Source of the DNA: Rhodospirillaceae bacterium
GTDB lineage: Bacteria; Pseudomonadota; Alphaproteobacteria; UBA7985
NCBI GenBank assembly: GCA_002700865.1
Contig: PAFB01000138.1
Location: 1 to 7,886, forward strand
DNA length: 7,886 bases
Direction of reading: 5' to 3'
Shown piece after piece: positions 1 through 6,696 of the stretch. Position 1 is the first letter of the stretch. Every line of letters begins with the position of its first letter. The translations under genes and the position numbers were made by a program. The notes beneath the pieces are model-generated. The model was not told where the DNA came from and searched no databases. It saw only the letters and a list, made by a program, of their open reading frames with translations.

Positions 1-51
1 TCATGGTCCCTCAGCCTCACAACATCTGATGTCGCATAAGATGACAATGTT

Positions 52-77
52 GCTGGCTAAAGTCAAAATTTGCCAGC
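52..77. repeat. Inverted repeat just downstream of mfd
   Basis: GCTGGC at 52-57 pairs with GCCAGC at 72-77, and inner A and T runs can extend the stem past a bulge. It lies 9 nt past the mfd stop on the minus strand, where a 3' hairpin would be expected. It has no following T-run, so it is at best a weak or factor-dependent terminator or an RNA-stabilising structure. The remaining 1-51 shows nothing definite beyond an ATG at the very edge. Confidence 0.35.
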
Positions 78-85
78 TTAAGGCG

Positions 86-3000
86 CTAAGCTGCGAGCTT
101 TTTCAGGTTATCCAAGAGAGACACGATTGCCTTTTTGCGTTCGTCGTCGGTCTCGATCTTGCGCTTGAAGACCAGTCGCTGATCCGGGCGGATGGACATC
201 ACTTGGGAGTTGGCGCGTATCCACGAAATGAGCTTGTCTGGCTTGGCAAACTTGTCCTCACGGAAGCCGACCACGATGCCCTTGGGACCAACATCCAGCT
301 TTTCAACACGAGCAGCGCGGGCCTTGATTTTGAACTCGACGGTTTTCAGCAGATTAAGCACAGGCTCCGGCGGTGGACCGAAACGGTCTTCCACTTCAGC
401 CACAAAAGAATCAATCTCGCTGACTTCGCGCAGCATACCGACCCGGCGGTACAGCCCCAGTCTGACATCAAGGGCCTCGACGTAATCTTCGGGGATGTAG
501 ACTGCGATGCCCGTGTTGAGGACAGGCACCCAATCATCGTCCGGCTTCTGACGCAGCTCACCGGTTGAGGGGTCCACGCCCAGTTCATTGGCGAGTTGGA
601 CTTCGGCCACTGCCTCTTCGAGCATCTGCTGATAGAGCTCAATACCGACCTCTTTTATATGGCCAGTTTGCTCTTCACCCACCAAATTACCAGCACCGCG
701 AATGTCCAAATCGTGCGAGGCAAGCGTAAAGCCAGCGCCCAGGCTATCGAGGGTTTTCATGACGTCCAGTCGGCGCTGTGCGTCAGCCGTGAGCTTCCGC
801 CGACCATCGAAAGACAAATAGGCATAGCCCCGCAACTTCGAGCGCCCGACCCGCCCGCGCAGCTGATACAGCGCCGCCAGACCAAACATGTCGGCTCGAT
901 AGATGATCATGGTGTTGACCGTCGGAATGTCGATGCCGCTTTCAATGATGTTGGTGGAGAGCAGAATGTCGAACTTACGGTCATAGAAGGCGTTCATCAC
1001 GTCTTCCAACTCCCCCGGCGGCATTTGACCGTGCGCCACGGCGACTTTTAGCTCAGGCGCGATGTTCTGAAGGCGCTCGCGCATGGTGCCAAGATCTTTG
1101 ACCCGAGGACAGACGACGTAAGACTGGCCACCCCGGAACTGCTCGCGCATCAACGCCTCGCGCAGAATAACGCCATCCCACGGCATGATGAACGTGCGAA
1201 CAGCCAGCCGGTCGATGGGCGGTGTTGCGATCAGCGACAGGTCTTTCACCCCTGTAAGCGCCAGTTGCAGTGTGCGCGGGATTGGCGTTGCTGTCAGGGT
1301 CAGGACGTGAACTGTTTCCTTGAGTTTTTTCAGCCGCTCTTTCTGGCGCACGCCAAACCGCTGTTCTTCGTCGATAACCAAGAGCCCAAGATTGCCAAAA
1401 GTCAGGCTTTCAGCGAGCAAGGCATGAGTCCCGATAACAATATCAATTTCACCCCGCTCCAGCGCCTCTTTGGTCGCGCTGGCGTCCTTGGCGTTGACCA
1501 GTCGGGAGAGTTGAGCGATGCGGATGTTAAGGTCTTTGAAACGGTCCTGAAAAGTCTTGAAATGCTGACGCGCCAGAAGTGTGGTTGGCGCAACAATGGC
1601 GACTTGATGCCCCGCCATCGCGCCCACGAAAGCAGCCCGAATGGCAACCTCAGTCTTCCCAAAGCCGACATCGCCGCAGACCAGCCGGTCCATTGGCCGC
1701 CCGGAAGCGAGGTCTTCGATGACGTCCTCAATGGCGTTGAGTTGGTCGTCTGTCTCGCTGTAGGGAAACGTCTGCGAAAACTCCTCAAGCACGCTTTCAG
1801 GAACGTCGATGATCTCGGACTTGCGCAGTTTTCGTTCAGCGGCGATGCGCATAAGATCGCGGGCAACGCGGGTTATCCGTTCCTTAACGCGCGCCTTACG
1901 CGCTTGCCAGGCAGCCCCGCCCAGCTTGTCCAGACCCACGCCCTCACCGTCACCAAAGCGGCTGAGGACCTCGATGTTTTCAACAGGAAGGTAGAGCTTG
2001 TCCCCGCCGCTGTACTCGATGTGCAGGACATCATGCGCCGCGCCCGACAAGTCGATGGTCAACAACCCGACGTAACGCCCGATCCCGTGCTCCACGTGCA
2101 CAACAAGATCGCCCGTCGCCAATCCGCTTACTTCAGTCAGGAAGTTGTCGGACTTGCGCCGCTTCCGGGGGCGGACGATCCTTTCGCCCAAGATGTCCTG
2201 TTCAGTAAACAGGGCAAAACCGCCACCCTCAAAGCCTCGCTCCAGCGGCAAGACGGCGTTGAAAACGCGTCGGTCCTCGCTCTGAGCATCAAGCGCTTCG
2301 TGCCATCCGCGAAGCGGCTTTATGCCCTCCATCCCCGCTTCGCCCAAATTGCTCGCCAACCGATTTGCTGAACCTGCACTCAATCCCGCAATTACAACCG
2401 ATTGCCCCTCACCCAAGGCCTTGTCCGAACGGTCGCGCACGGCGGTGTAGATGTTGCGCTCAGGGTCTTGGCGGGCGTCTGCAAAGGTTGGCAGGGAGCG
2501 ATAAGCATGGCGCGCCAAAGCAACCTCGGCGCTCGAAGGCACAGAAAAGTTGGTCAGTTGCCAACAACGGTGTTGGTCAGGGAAGGCATTCCAGTCGGTT
2601 TCAGTCGCGTACAGACGCTCTGGCGTGATGGGCTTATAGGAGTGGTCTGTTTTCTCCGCTTCGAAGACTGATTGCCGGGCGGTGTAAAAGTCGCTGATGG
2701 TTTCCAGTCGCGCGTCCTTGGCGGCGGCGACGTCCGGTTCAAACACCAACTCAGCGCCTTGGACATAATCAGTCAGGAGCGCCATCTTTTCGTGGAGCAA
2801 GGGCAACCAATGATCCAGCCCAGCATAAAGCCGACCCGCTGAAACACTCTCGTAGAGCGGGTCCTCGCCCTTTACCCGACCAAAGGCTTCTCGATACTCG
2901 GTTCTAAACCGCTCGATGCTGGCTTCATTGAGGACAAACTCATGCACGGGTCCCAGCACAACACCATTTATGGGTTGGTCGGTGCGCTGAGTGAGCGGAT

Positions 3001-3592
3001 CAAAGGCGCGCACGCTTTCGATTTCATCGCCGAAGAAATCTAACCGCACCGGCGTTGAACGCCCCGCTGGGAAGAAATCGAGAATGCCCCCGCGCGGGGC
3101 AAACTCGCCTGGCTCCGTCACCGTCGAAACACGCTGAAACCCCAAATTTACAAGCCGTGCCTGCACATCCTCAAAGCCGATCTCCTGCCCCGGCCGCAAG
3201 GCCAGCGACAGCCCGCGGATAAAGTCCGGATGCGGCACACGCTGCATCAGCGCATTGATCCCCGTCACCACAATTCGAGGCCGGTCCTGCGTCGCCGGAC
3301 GGATCAACCGGGCGAGCGTTGCCAAGCGCGTGGCAATCAGGTCCGCCTTGGGCGAAACCCGGTCGTAGGGCAAGCAGTCCCACGCCGGAAACCGAACAAT
3401 TTCAGCCTCTGGCAGCCGGAACTTGAACAGGGATGCCGCCCGCGCCAGTCGCTTGTCATCGCGCGCAACAAATACCAGCGGTTTCGCCGTTTCCATTGCG
3501 ATATCAGCAGCGAGAAACGCCTCCGCGCCATCAGGCACGTCGCTAATCAGTACGGGTTCATTGAGGGTCGTCTGTTGGTCTTTACCGGTCAT
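86..3592 (-). CDS. mfd: Transcription-repair coupling factor Mfd (ATP-dependent translocase)
   Basis: Mfd binds RNA polymerase stalled at DNA lesions, pushes it off using ATP-driven double-stranded DNA translocation, and recruits UvrA for nucleotide excision repair in the cytoplasm. The 1168-residue product has the full family length (E. coli Mfd is 1148). Domains in order: a UvrB-like N-terminal module (about 10-350, with GEFAPRGGILDFFPAG near 162-177); the CarD-like RNA polymerase interaction domain (about 490-555, with VEHGIGRY); the SF2 motor with Walker A GDVGFGKT at 640-647, DEEQ at 741-744, TATPIPRT at 767-774, NIIESGIDIP at 881-890 and LRGRVGR at 911-917; a translocation (TRG) region about 930-975; and the C-terminal TRCF domain about 1015-1115. 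All motor residues looked for are present. The ATG start is preceded only by a weak CAGG and abuts an inverted repeat. It lies 77 bp downstream of sdhE on the same strand, so co-transcription is likely. No frameshift was seen. Confidence 0.98.
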   Translation of the reverse strand: MTGKDQQTTLNEPVLISDVPDGAEAFLAADIAMETAKPLVFVARDDKRLARAASLFKFRLPEAEIVRFPAWDCLPYDRVSPKADLIATRLATLARLIRPATQDRPRIVVTGINALMQRVPHPDFIRGLSLALRPGQEIGFEDVQARLVNLGFQRVSTVTEPGEFAPRGGILDFFPAGRSTPVRLDFFGDEIESVRAFDPLTQRTDQPINGVVLGPVHEFVLNEASIERFRTEYREAFGRVKGEDPLYESVSAGRLYAGLDHWLPLLHEKMALLTDYVQGAELVFEPDVAAAKDARLETISDFYTARQSVFEAEKTDHSYKPITPERLYATETDWNAFPDQHRCWQLTNFSVPSSAEVALARHAYRSLPTFADARQDPERNIYTAVRDRSDKALGEGQSVVIAGLSAGSANRLASNLGEAGMEGIKPLRGWHEALDAQSEDRRVFNAVLPLERGFEGGGFALFTEQDILGERIVRPRKRRKSDNFLTEVSGLATGDLVVHVEHGIGRYVGLLTIDLSGAAHDVLHIEYSGGDKLYLPVENIEVLSRFGDGEGVGLDKLGGAAWQARKARVKERITRVARDLMRIAAERKLRKSEIIDVPESVLEEFSQTFPYSETDDQLNAIEDVIEDLASGRPMDRLVCGDVGFGKTEVAIRAAFVGAMAGHQVAIVAPTTLLARQHFKTFQDRFKDLNIRIAQLSRLVNAKDASATKEALERGEIDIVIGTHALLAESLTFGNLGLLVIDEEQRFGVRQKERLKKLKETVHVLTLTATPIPRTLQLALTGVKDLSLIATPPIDRLAVRTFIMPWDGVILREALMREQFRGGQSYVVCPRVKDLGTMRERLQNIAPELKVAVAHGQMPPGELEDVMNAFYDRKFDILLSTNIIESGIDIPTVNTMIIYRADMFGLAALYQLRGRVGRSKLRGYAYLSFDGRRKLTADAQRRLDVMKTLDSLGAGFTLASHDLDIRGAGNLVGEEQTGHIKEVGIELYQQMLEEAVAEVQLANELGVDPSTGELRQKPDDDWVPVLNTGIAVYIPEDYVEALDVRLGLYRRVGMLREVSEIDSFVAEVEDRFGPPPEPVLNLLKTVEFKIKARAARVEKLDVGPKGIVVGFREDKFAKPDKLISWIRANSQVMSIRPDQRLVFKRKIETDDERKKAIVSLLDNLKKLAA

Positions 3593-3641
3593 GCCGCGCC
3601 TGAGTTTGCGGGTTTAAGCCTTGTCGAAGTGCGAGCGCGGC
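3593..3641 (-). repeat. 7-bp inverted repeat abutting the mfd start codon
   Basis: The arms are GCCGCGC at 3593-3599 and GCGCGGC at 3635-3641 on the plus strand. They are perfect complements separated by 35 nt. In the minus-strand transcript the second arm ends directly at the mfd ATG, so a hairpin would occlude the only weak ribosome binding sequence. The stem is entirely G-C, with one possible extra G-U pair inside. The region is GC-rich, so chance is a real alternative. Confidence 0.4.
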
Positions 3642-3669
3642 TAGAGGACGCCAGCGTCATCACTGCCGC

Positions 3670-3945
3670 TCAGGTTCGGTACTCAAACGATCGCAGCGCG
3701 GAAAGCAAGGGCTCGGGCAGCTCAGCAGGAATGCTGTCCGGGTTCTGTAGCCAAACTTGCACATCGGGATCATTGACTTGCTGCAAAGCCTCGATCTGTT
3801 CCATGCGTTGCGCAGCGTCTTGGGTGGCGGTTTCGCTGGTTGGCAGGAAGTCTTGGGCAAACTGGCTCATCAGCAAATCCAGCTCGCGTGTTCCCCGGTG
3901 CCCTGCCCGCCAAAGCGCACGCTTGCGCCGATCCGCATAGTTCAT
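3670..3945 (-). CDS. sdhE: SdhE family FAD assembly factor (succinate dehydrogenase assembly factor 2, formerly YgfY/DUF339)
   Basis: SdhE family proteins promote covalent attachment of FAD to the SdhA flavoprotein subunit of succinate dehydrogenase and act in the cytoplasm. The product is 91 residues, typical of the family. It shows the hallmark RGxxE motif as R17-G-T-R-E21, followed by the helical LDLLMSQFA segment and later the D-P-D-V-Q-V-W-L region typical of this fold. I chose the ATG at 3945 because family similarity begins there (MNYADRRKRALWRAGHRG) and a good Shine-Dalgarno, AGGGGA, lies 9 nt upstream. The frame is open to 4056, but that extension would overlap recG and has no family resemblance. 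It diverges from recG (46 bp) and precedes mfd (77 bp, same strand). No sdh genes are visible in the window, so its clients are encoded elsewhere. Confidence 0.93.
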   Translation of the reverse strand: MNYADRRKRALWRAGHRGTRELDLLMSQFAQDFLPTSETATQDAAQRMEQIEALQQVNDPDVQVWLQNPDSIPAELPEPLLSALRSFEYRT

Positions 3946-3991
3946 GGTAGAACGTCCCCTATCAAACTTCAGACTTATGTGAACAGTTAGC
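3946..3991. promoter_or_regulatory. 46-bp divergent intergenic region between sdhE and recG
   Basis: This short gap must hold, or closely abut, the start signals of both divergent genes. I see the sdhE ribosome binding site but no convincing -35/-10 pair in either direction. The plus-strand sequence before the recG GTG has no purine-rich Shine-Dalgarno. The promoters may therefore extend into the opposing coding regions. Confidence 0.45.
3955..3960 (-). promoter_or_regulatory. Ribosome binding site of sdhE
   Basis: Read on the minus strand, AGGGGA sits 9 nt before the ATG at 3945. It decides the start of sdhE, because the longer open frame reaching 4056 has no comparable site and would run into recG. 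Confidence 0.7.
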
Positions 3992-6070
3992 GTGCGCCCG
4001 GCAATCCTCAATCCTCTTTTCACACTTGTTAAGGACTTACCCGGCATTGGTCCCAAATCCGCTGCGCTGATCGAGCGGGTTGCAGGGCCGCACGTGTGGG
4101 ACGTGGTGCGGGCTCAGCCTAGCCGGGTTCAGCAACGCACACGCATCAATGAACCCTCTGCCCTCTATGAAGACCAGCTCGTTACGCTGCCGCTGCTGGT
4201 GCTTCAGCACTTTGTCCCCCGCTCCCCGAAGGCACCTTACCGCGTGAATTGCATGGCCGGCGACACGCCGGTTTCGCTGGTGTTTTTCAACGCCAAGGGC
4301 GCTTGGCTGCAGGGGCAGTTGCCGGTCAGGGAAGAGCGGATTGTTTCCGGCAAACTCGCGCGCTTCAACAACAACTGGCAAATCACCCACCCCGACTACA
4401 TGGTCCCCACAGAAGAAGCCGAAACCATCCCAGCAGTCGAGCCGATCTATCCACTGACCGGAGGGCTGACCACGCGGGTTTGGAACAAGGCGCTGGATGC
4501 CGCGTTGGATCTGGTGCCTGAGCTGCCGGAGTGGTCTGATCCCTCGCTCAAGGGTCAGCAGGCATGGCCAGAGTGGAACCCGTCACTCCAAGGTCTGCAC
4601 TTTCGCGGGGAAGACGTCGGCGGCACCCGGATTTCCGCCTTGCGCAGACTGGCCTACGACGAACTGCTCGCCCAGCAACTGTCCCTCATGATTGTTCGAG
4701 AGCGGGGGCGTCGGCGCGGTGGTAATCCGCTGGTCGGTGATGGTTCGCTCAGTGACCCCGTGCGCGAGGCCCTGCCCTTCATCCTGACCGACAGCCAGCA
4801 AAGCGCCATCGACGCCGTGCGCTCAGACATGGGACGGGCTCAGCGCATGATGCGGCTGATTATGGGCGATGTTGGCAGCGGAAAAACCATGGTGGCGCTG
4901 TTTTCTGCGCTGATCGCGGTGGAAGCCGGTGCTCAGGTGGCAATCATGGCGCCGACAGAAATCCTCGCCCGTCAACTGCACGCCAACCTATTCGATGCCT
5001 TGGCCAAAGTTGGCGTGCGCATTGATATTCTGACCGGCCGCGACAAAGCCGCCGCACGCCGTCCGGTTTTGGCAGGCTGTGCCGAGGGCGCGATCAAAGT
5101 CCTGATTGGCACCCACGCTTTGTTTCAAGAGGGCGTGGAATTTCGGAATCTTGGGCTGGTCATCATTGACGAGCAGCACCGCTTTGGCGTCCATCAACGC
5201 CTTGCGCTCGGGCAGAAGGGGGAAGCCCCGCATATGCTGCTCATGTCTGCGACGCCCATTCCGAGATCAATGGTTCTTGCCCTTTACGGTGATTTGGACA
5301 TCTCCAAGTTGCTGACCAAACCAGCAGGTCGCCAACCCATCACGACGCTGGTGAAGCCGCAGGACCAATGGGGAGAAGTGGCGCAGGCTTTGGGACGGGC
5401 CATCGAGCGGGGGGACCAAGTCTATTGGATTTGTCCGCTGGTTGAGGAAACCGAACTCAGCGCATTGACCGCCGCCGAAGATCGCCACGCTATGCTCAAG
5501 GAGATGTTTGGTCCCCGCGTTGCCTTGATCCATGGGCGCATGAAGGGCGAGGAAAAGGACGCCGTGATGCGGCGCTTCAAAGCCCATGAAAGCGATATTC
5601 TTGTCGCGACCACAGTTGTCGAAGTCGGGGTGGATGTTCCCAATGCAACCGTCATGGTGATTGAGCACGCTGAACGCTTTGGTCTGGCGCAACTCCATCA
5701 GCTTCGCGGTCGGATCGGACGCGGGTCCAAGGCTTCGACCTGCTTGCTGCTCTACACCGCACCGCTTGGCGAAACAGCGCGTTCGCGGCTGTCGATCATG
5801 CGGGAAAGCAATGATGGCTTTGTCATCGCTGAAGAAGACCTGCGCCTGCGCGGCGCTGGTGATGTCATGGGAACGAGACAGTCGGGCCTGCCGGATATGC
5901 ACTTTGCGGCGCTGCCGGAGCATCAGGATTTGCTGGAGATTGCACAGCGAGATGCGCAATTGACGCTCAACAAAGCACCCGAGCTTTCAGGCGACCGCGG
6001 GCAAGCGTTGCGGACCCTGCTCTATCTGTTCGAGCGCGAGCAGGCCATCGCCTTTCTTGAAGCGGGCTAA
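3992..6070 (+). CDS. recG: ATP-dependent DNA helicase RecG
   Basis: RecG is a monomeric SF2 translocase that remodels stalled replication forks, branch-migrates Holliday junctions and removes R-loops. The 692-residue product matches the family length (E. coli RecG is 693). It has the N-terminal wedge region with LPGIGPK at 16-22 and an OB-type fold about 60-140. The motor follows, with Walker A GDVGSGKT at 292-299, DEQH at 393-396, SATPIPRS at 419-426, a motif V region (VVEVGVDVP) near 542-550, and LRGRIGRG at 571-578. The C-terminal EEDLRLRGAGDVMGTRQSG region starts near 614. The GTG start is the only choice: an in-frame TGA lies at 3980-3982 and family similarity (RPxxLNPLF) begins immediately. 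There is no obvious Shine-Dalgarno. It diverges from sdhE, and its stop is 10 bp from the stop of the convergent small gene. The gene appears intact. Confidence 0.98.
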   Translation: MRPAILNPLFTLVKDLPGIGPKSAALIERVAGPHVWDVVRAQPSRVQQRTRINEPSALYEDQLVTLPLLVLQHFVPRSPKAPYRVNCMAGDTPVSLVFFNAKGAWLQGQLPVREERIVSGKLARFNNNWQITHPDYMVPTEEAETIPAVEPIYPLTGGLTTRVWNKALDAALDLVPELPEWSDPSLKGQQAWPEWNPSLQGLHFRGEDVGGTRISALRRLAYDELLAQQLSLMIVRERGRRRGGNPLVGDGSLSDPVREALPFILTDSQQSAIDAVRSDMGRAQRMMRLIMGDVGSGKTMVALFSALIAVEAGAQVAIMAPTEILARQLHANLFDALAKVGVRIDILTGRDKAAARRPVLAGCAEGAIKVLIGTHALFQEGVEFRNLGLVIIDEQHRFGVHQRLALGQKGEAPHMLLMSATPIPRSMVLALYGDLDISKLLTKPAGRQPITTLVKPQDQWGEVAQALGRAIERGDQVYWICPLVEETELSALTAAEDRHAMLKEMFGPRVALIHGRMKGEEKDAVMRRFKAHESDILVATTVVEVGVDVPNATVMVIEHAERFGLAQLHQLRGRIGRGSKASTCLLLYTAPLGETARSRLSIMRESNDGFVIAEEDLRLRGAGDVMGTRQSGLPDMHFAALPEHQDLLEIAQRDAQLTLNKAPELSGDRGQALRTLLYLFEREQAIAFLEAG

Positions 6071-6089
6071 CCGCCGCTGCTTAGCCAGC
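6062..6089. repeat. Hairpin spanning the two convergent stop codons (recG and the unknown gene)
   Basis: GGCTAA at 6065-6070 and TTAGCC at 6081-6086 are perfect complements around a 10-nt loop. A G-A mismatch is followed by two more pairs (6062-6063 with 6088-6089). Each arm carries a TAA stop: recG on the plus strand and the small gene on the minus strand. There is no T-run on either side, so this is not a classical intrinsic terminator, though it could slow polymerase or protect 3' ends in both directions. Confidence 0.4.
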
Positions 6090-6560
6090 CTGTGCGTTTA
6101 ACGACCAGACGGAGCGAAAGTAGTTCGCCGCCGCTACACCTAGTCCAGAGCACCAGAACGCGTAGTCCTGCACGCCGTTCCCGTTAATTTGCTCTTCAAC
6201 CAGGGCAATCGCGCCATTTCGCAAGGCGGCGGCATCTGCAATCGAAATGGGCTCTTTGGCCTGTAACTGGTTGCGGTCGATGCGGTAGCCTTCACGAACA
6301 TGCCACGTCAACTCGCCACAGAAGTCCACAACGGTGATACGATACAGCAGCATGTTCCACTCAGGGCGTTCCAGCGTCGAGAAATAGTTGTCGATGTTGG
6401 CGTCAGTGATCGCGACCAAAGGCTCTTCTGCGGTGGCTTCAGCCGCTTGATTTCCCCACTGCAACCCGACCAGTGTTACCCCAGTCAACAGCGCAACCAC
6501 AGCGAAAACGCTGAGCGCGAGGGTCAGGTCCTGTGTCCAATTGCGACGAACGAGGTTCAT
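6081..6560 (-). CDS. Small membrane-anchored or exported protein of unknown function
   Basis: I do not recognise this 159-residue protein. It has a short basic N-terminus (R5, R6), then a hydrophobic segment at about 12-34, which is either a single membrane anchor or an uncleaved or weakly cleaved signal (QAAEATAEE follows). That topology puts residues 40-159 in the periplasm. The soluble part is mixed acidic and aromatic and has only two cysteines, C81 (VVDFCGELTW) and C137 (YAFWCSGLGV), which could form a disulfide. The N-terminal half of the soluble part includes ITDANIDNYFSTLERPEW. The ATG at 6560 is supported by AGGAA 9 nt upstream and GGAAG 3 nt upstream. It is convergent with recG and divergent from the DUF3179 gene. 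The coding look (length, start signal, anchor) makes it a real gene. No function is assigned. Confidence 0.8.
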   Translation of the reverse strand: MNLVRRNWTQDLTLALSVFAVVALLTGVTLVGLQWGNQAAEATAEEPLVAITDANIDNYFSTLERPEWNMLLYRITVVDFCGELTWHVREGYRIDRNQLQAKEPISIADAAALRNGAIALVEEQINGNGVQDYAFWCSGLGVAAANYFRSVWSLNAQAG

Positions 6561-6563
6561 AAT

Positions 6564-6574
6564 CTTCCGTTCCT
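6564..6574 (-). promoter_or_regulatory. Ribosome binding site of the unknown membrane protein gene
   Basis: On the minus strand AGGAACGGAAG precedes the ATG at 6560. Either AGGAA (9-nt spacer) or GGAAG (3-nt spacer) could pair with 16S rRNA; the former is better spaced. It starts only 6 nt after the stop codon of the upstream 10-codon frame, so reinitiation or coupling is possible. Confidence 0.55.
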
Positions 6575-6580
6575 GAGGCG

Positions 6581-6613
6581 TTAATCAAAGCACTCTGCTT
6601 CATGCCTGCACAT
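6581..6613 (-). CDS. Candidate 10-residue leader peptide (upstream ORF)
   Basis: A minus-strand ATG at 6613 opens MCRHEAECFD and stops at TAA (6581-6583), 20 bp before the ATG of the unknown membrane protein gene. A perfect AGGAGG lies 5 nt ahead of this ATG (6619-6624), the strongest ribosome binding site in the region and better than that of the main gene. The peptide carries two cysteines and a histidine (C2, H4, C8). Position and signal quality suggest a translated leader that controls the downstream gene, by coupling or ribosome stalling. A six-base match plus a short frame can occur by chance, so the call is tentative. Confidence 0.4.
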   Translation of the reverse strand: MCRHEAECFD

Positions 6614-6618
6614 GGATG

Positions 6619-6624
6619 CCTCCT
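6619..6624 (-). promoter_or_regulatory. Consensus Shine-Dalgarno AGGAGG of the candidate leader ORF
   Basis: Read on the minus strand, AGGAGG matches the anti-Shine-Dalgarno core exactly, with a 5-nt spacer (CATCC) before ATG. Nothing else in the annotation explains its presence here. Confidence 0.5.
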
Positions 6625-6653
6625 GACACTGGTTTTGCAAGGCGCAGGCCAAG

Positions 6654-6696
6654 TTGGTGACGATTGTAGGCCAAATCTCAAAGCGTGAGTCACCAA
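6654..6696. repeat. 8-bp inverted repeat in the divergent intergenic region (possible operator)
   Basis: TTGGTGAC at 6654-6661 and GTCACCAA at 6689-6696 are perfect complements separated by 27 bp. The right arm overlaps the odd palindrome GTGAGTCAC (6685-6693). Further GTGAC or GTGAG copies lie at 6746-6750 and 6757-6761. A regulator binding site or a looped dimer site would fit. No specific regulator family can be named from this. Confidence 0.4.
6663..6693 (-). promoter_or_regulatory. Weak candidate promoter for the unknown membrane protein gene and its leader
   Basis: On the minus strand a TACAAT box (6663-6668), one base from TATAAT, has GTGACT (6688-6693; four of six to TTGACA) 19 bp upstream. 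The spacing is longer than the usual 17. A start site near 6656 would leave about 32 nt before the leader ribosome binding site. The two arms of the 8-bp inverted repeat would cover the -35 and the start site. Confidence 0.3.

Noticed and set aside
1265..2371. 368-codon plus-strand open frame inside mfd
   Set aside because: It is antisense to the conserved Mfd interaction and motor domains, resembles no family I know, and such long shadows are expected opposite GC-rich coding sequence.
3647..3658. GACGC-CA-GCGTC palindrome downstream of sdhE as a terminator
   Set aside because: The stem is only 4-5 bp with a tiny loop and no T-run, and mfd follows on the same strand, so termination is not expected.
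3230..3940. 236-codon plus-strand open frame across the mfd start and sdhE
   Set aside because: It overlaps two well-supported genes in antisense and has no recognisable domain; a codon-bias shadow.
3950..3984. Alphaproteobacterial LexA (SOS) box upstream of recG/sdhE
   Set aside because: Two GAAC motifs occur at 3950 and 3981, but they are 31 bp apart rather than in the required GAAC-N7-GAAC spacing.
3946..4056. N-terminal extension of sdhE to an ATG at 4056
   Set aside because: It would overlap the start of recG by 65 bp and lacks family similarity; the ATG at 3945 has AGGGGA at good spacing.
5267..5959. 230-codon minus-strand open frame inside recG
   Set aside because: Antisense to helicase motifs V-VI and the C-terminal domain of RecG; no independent support.
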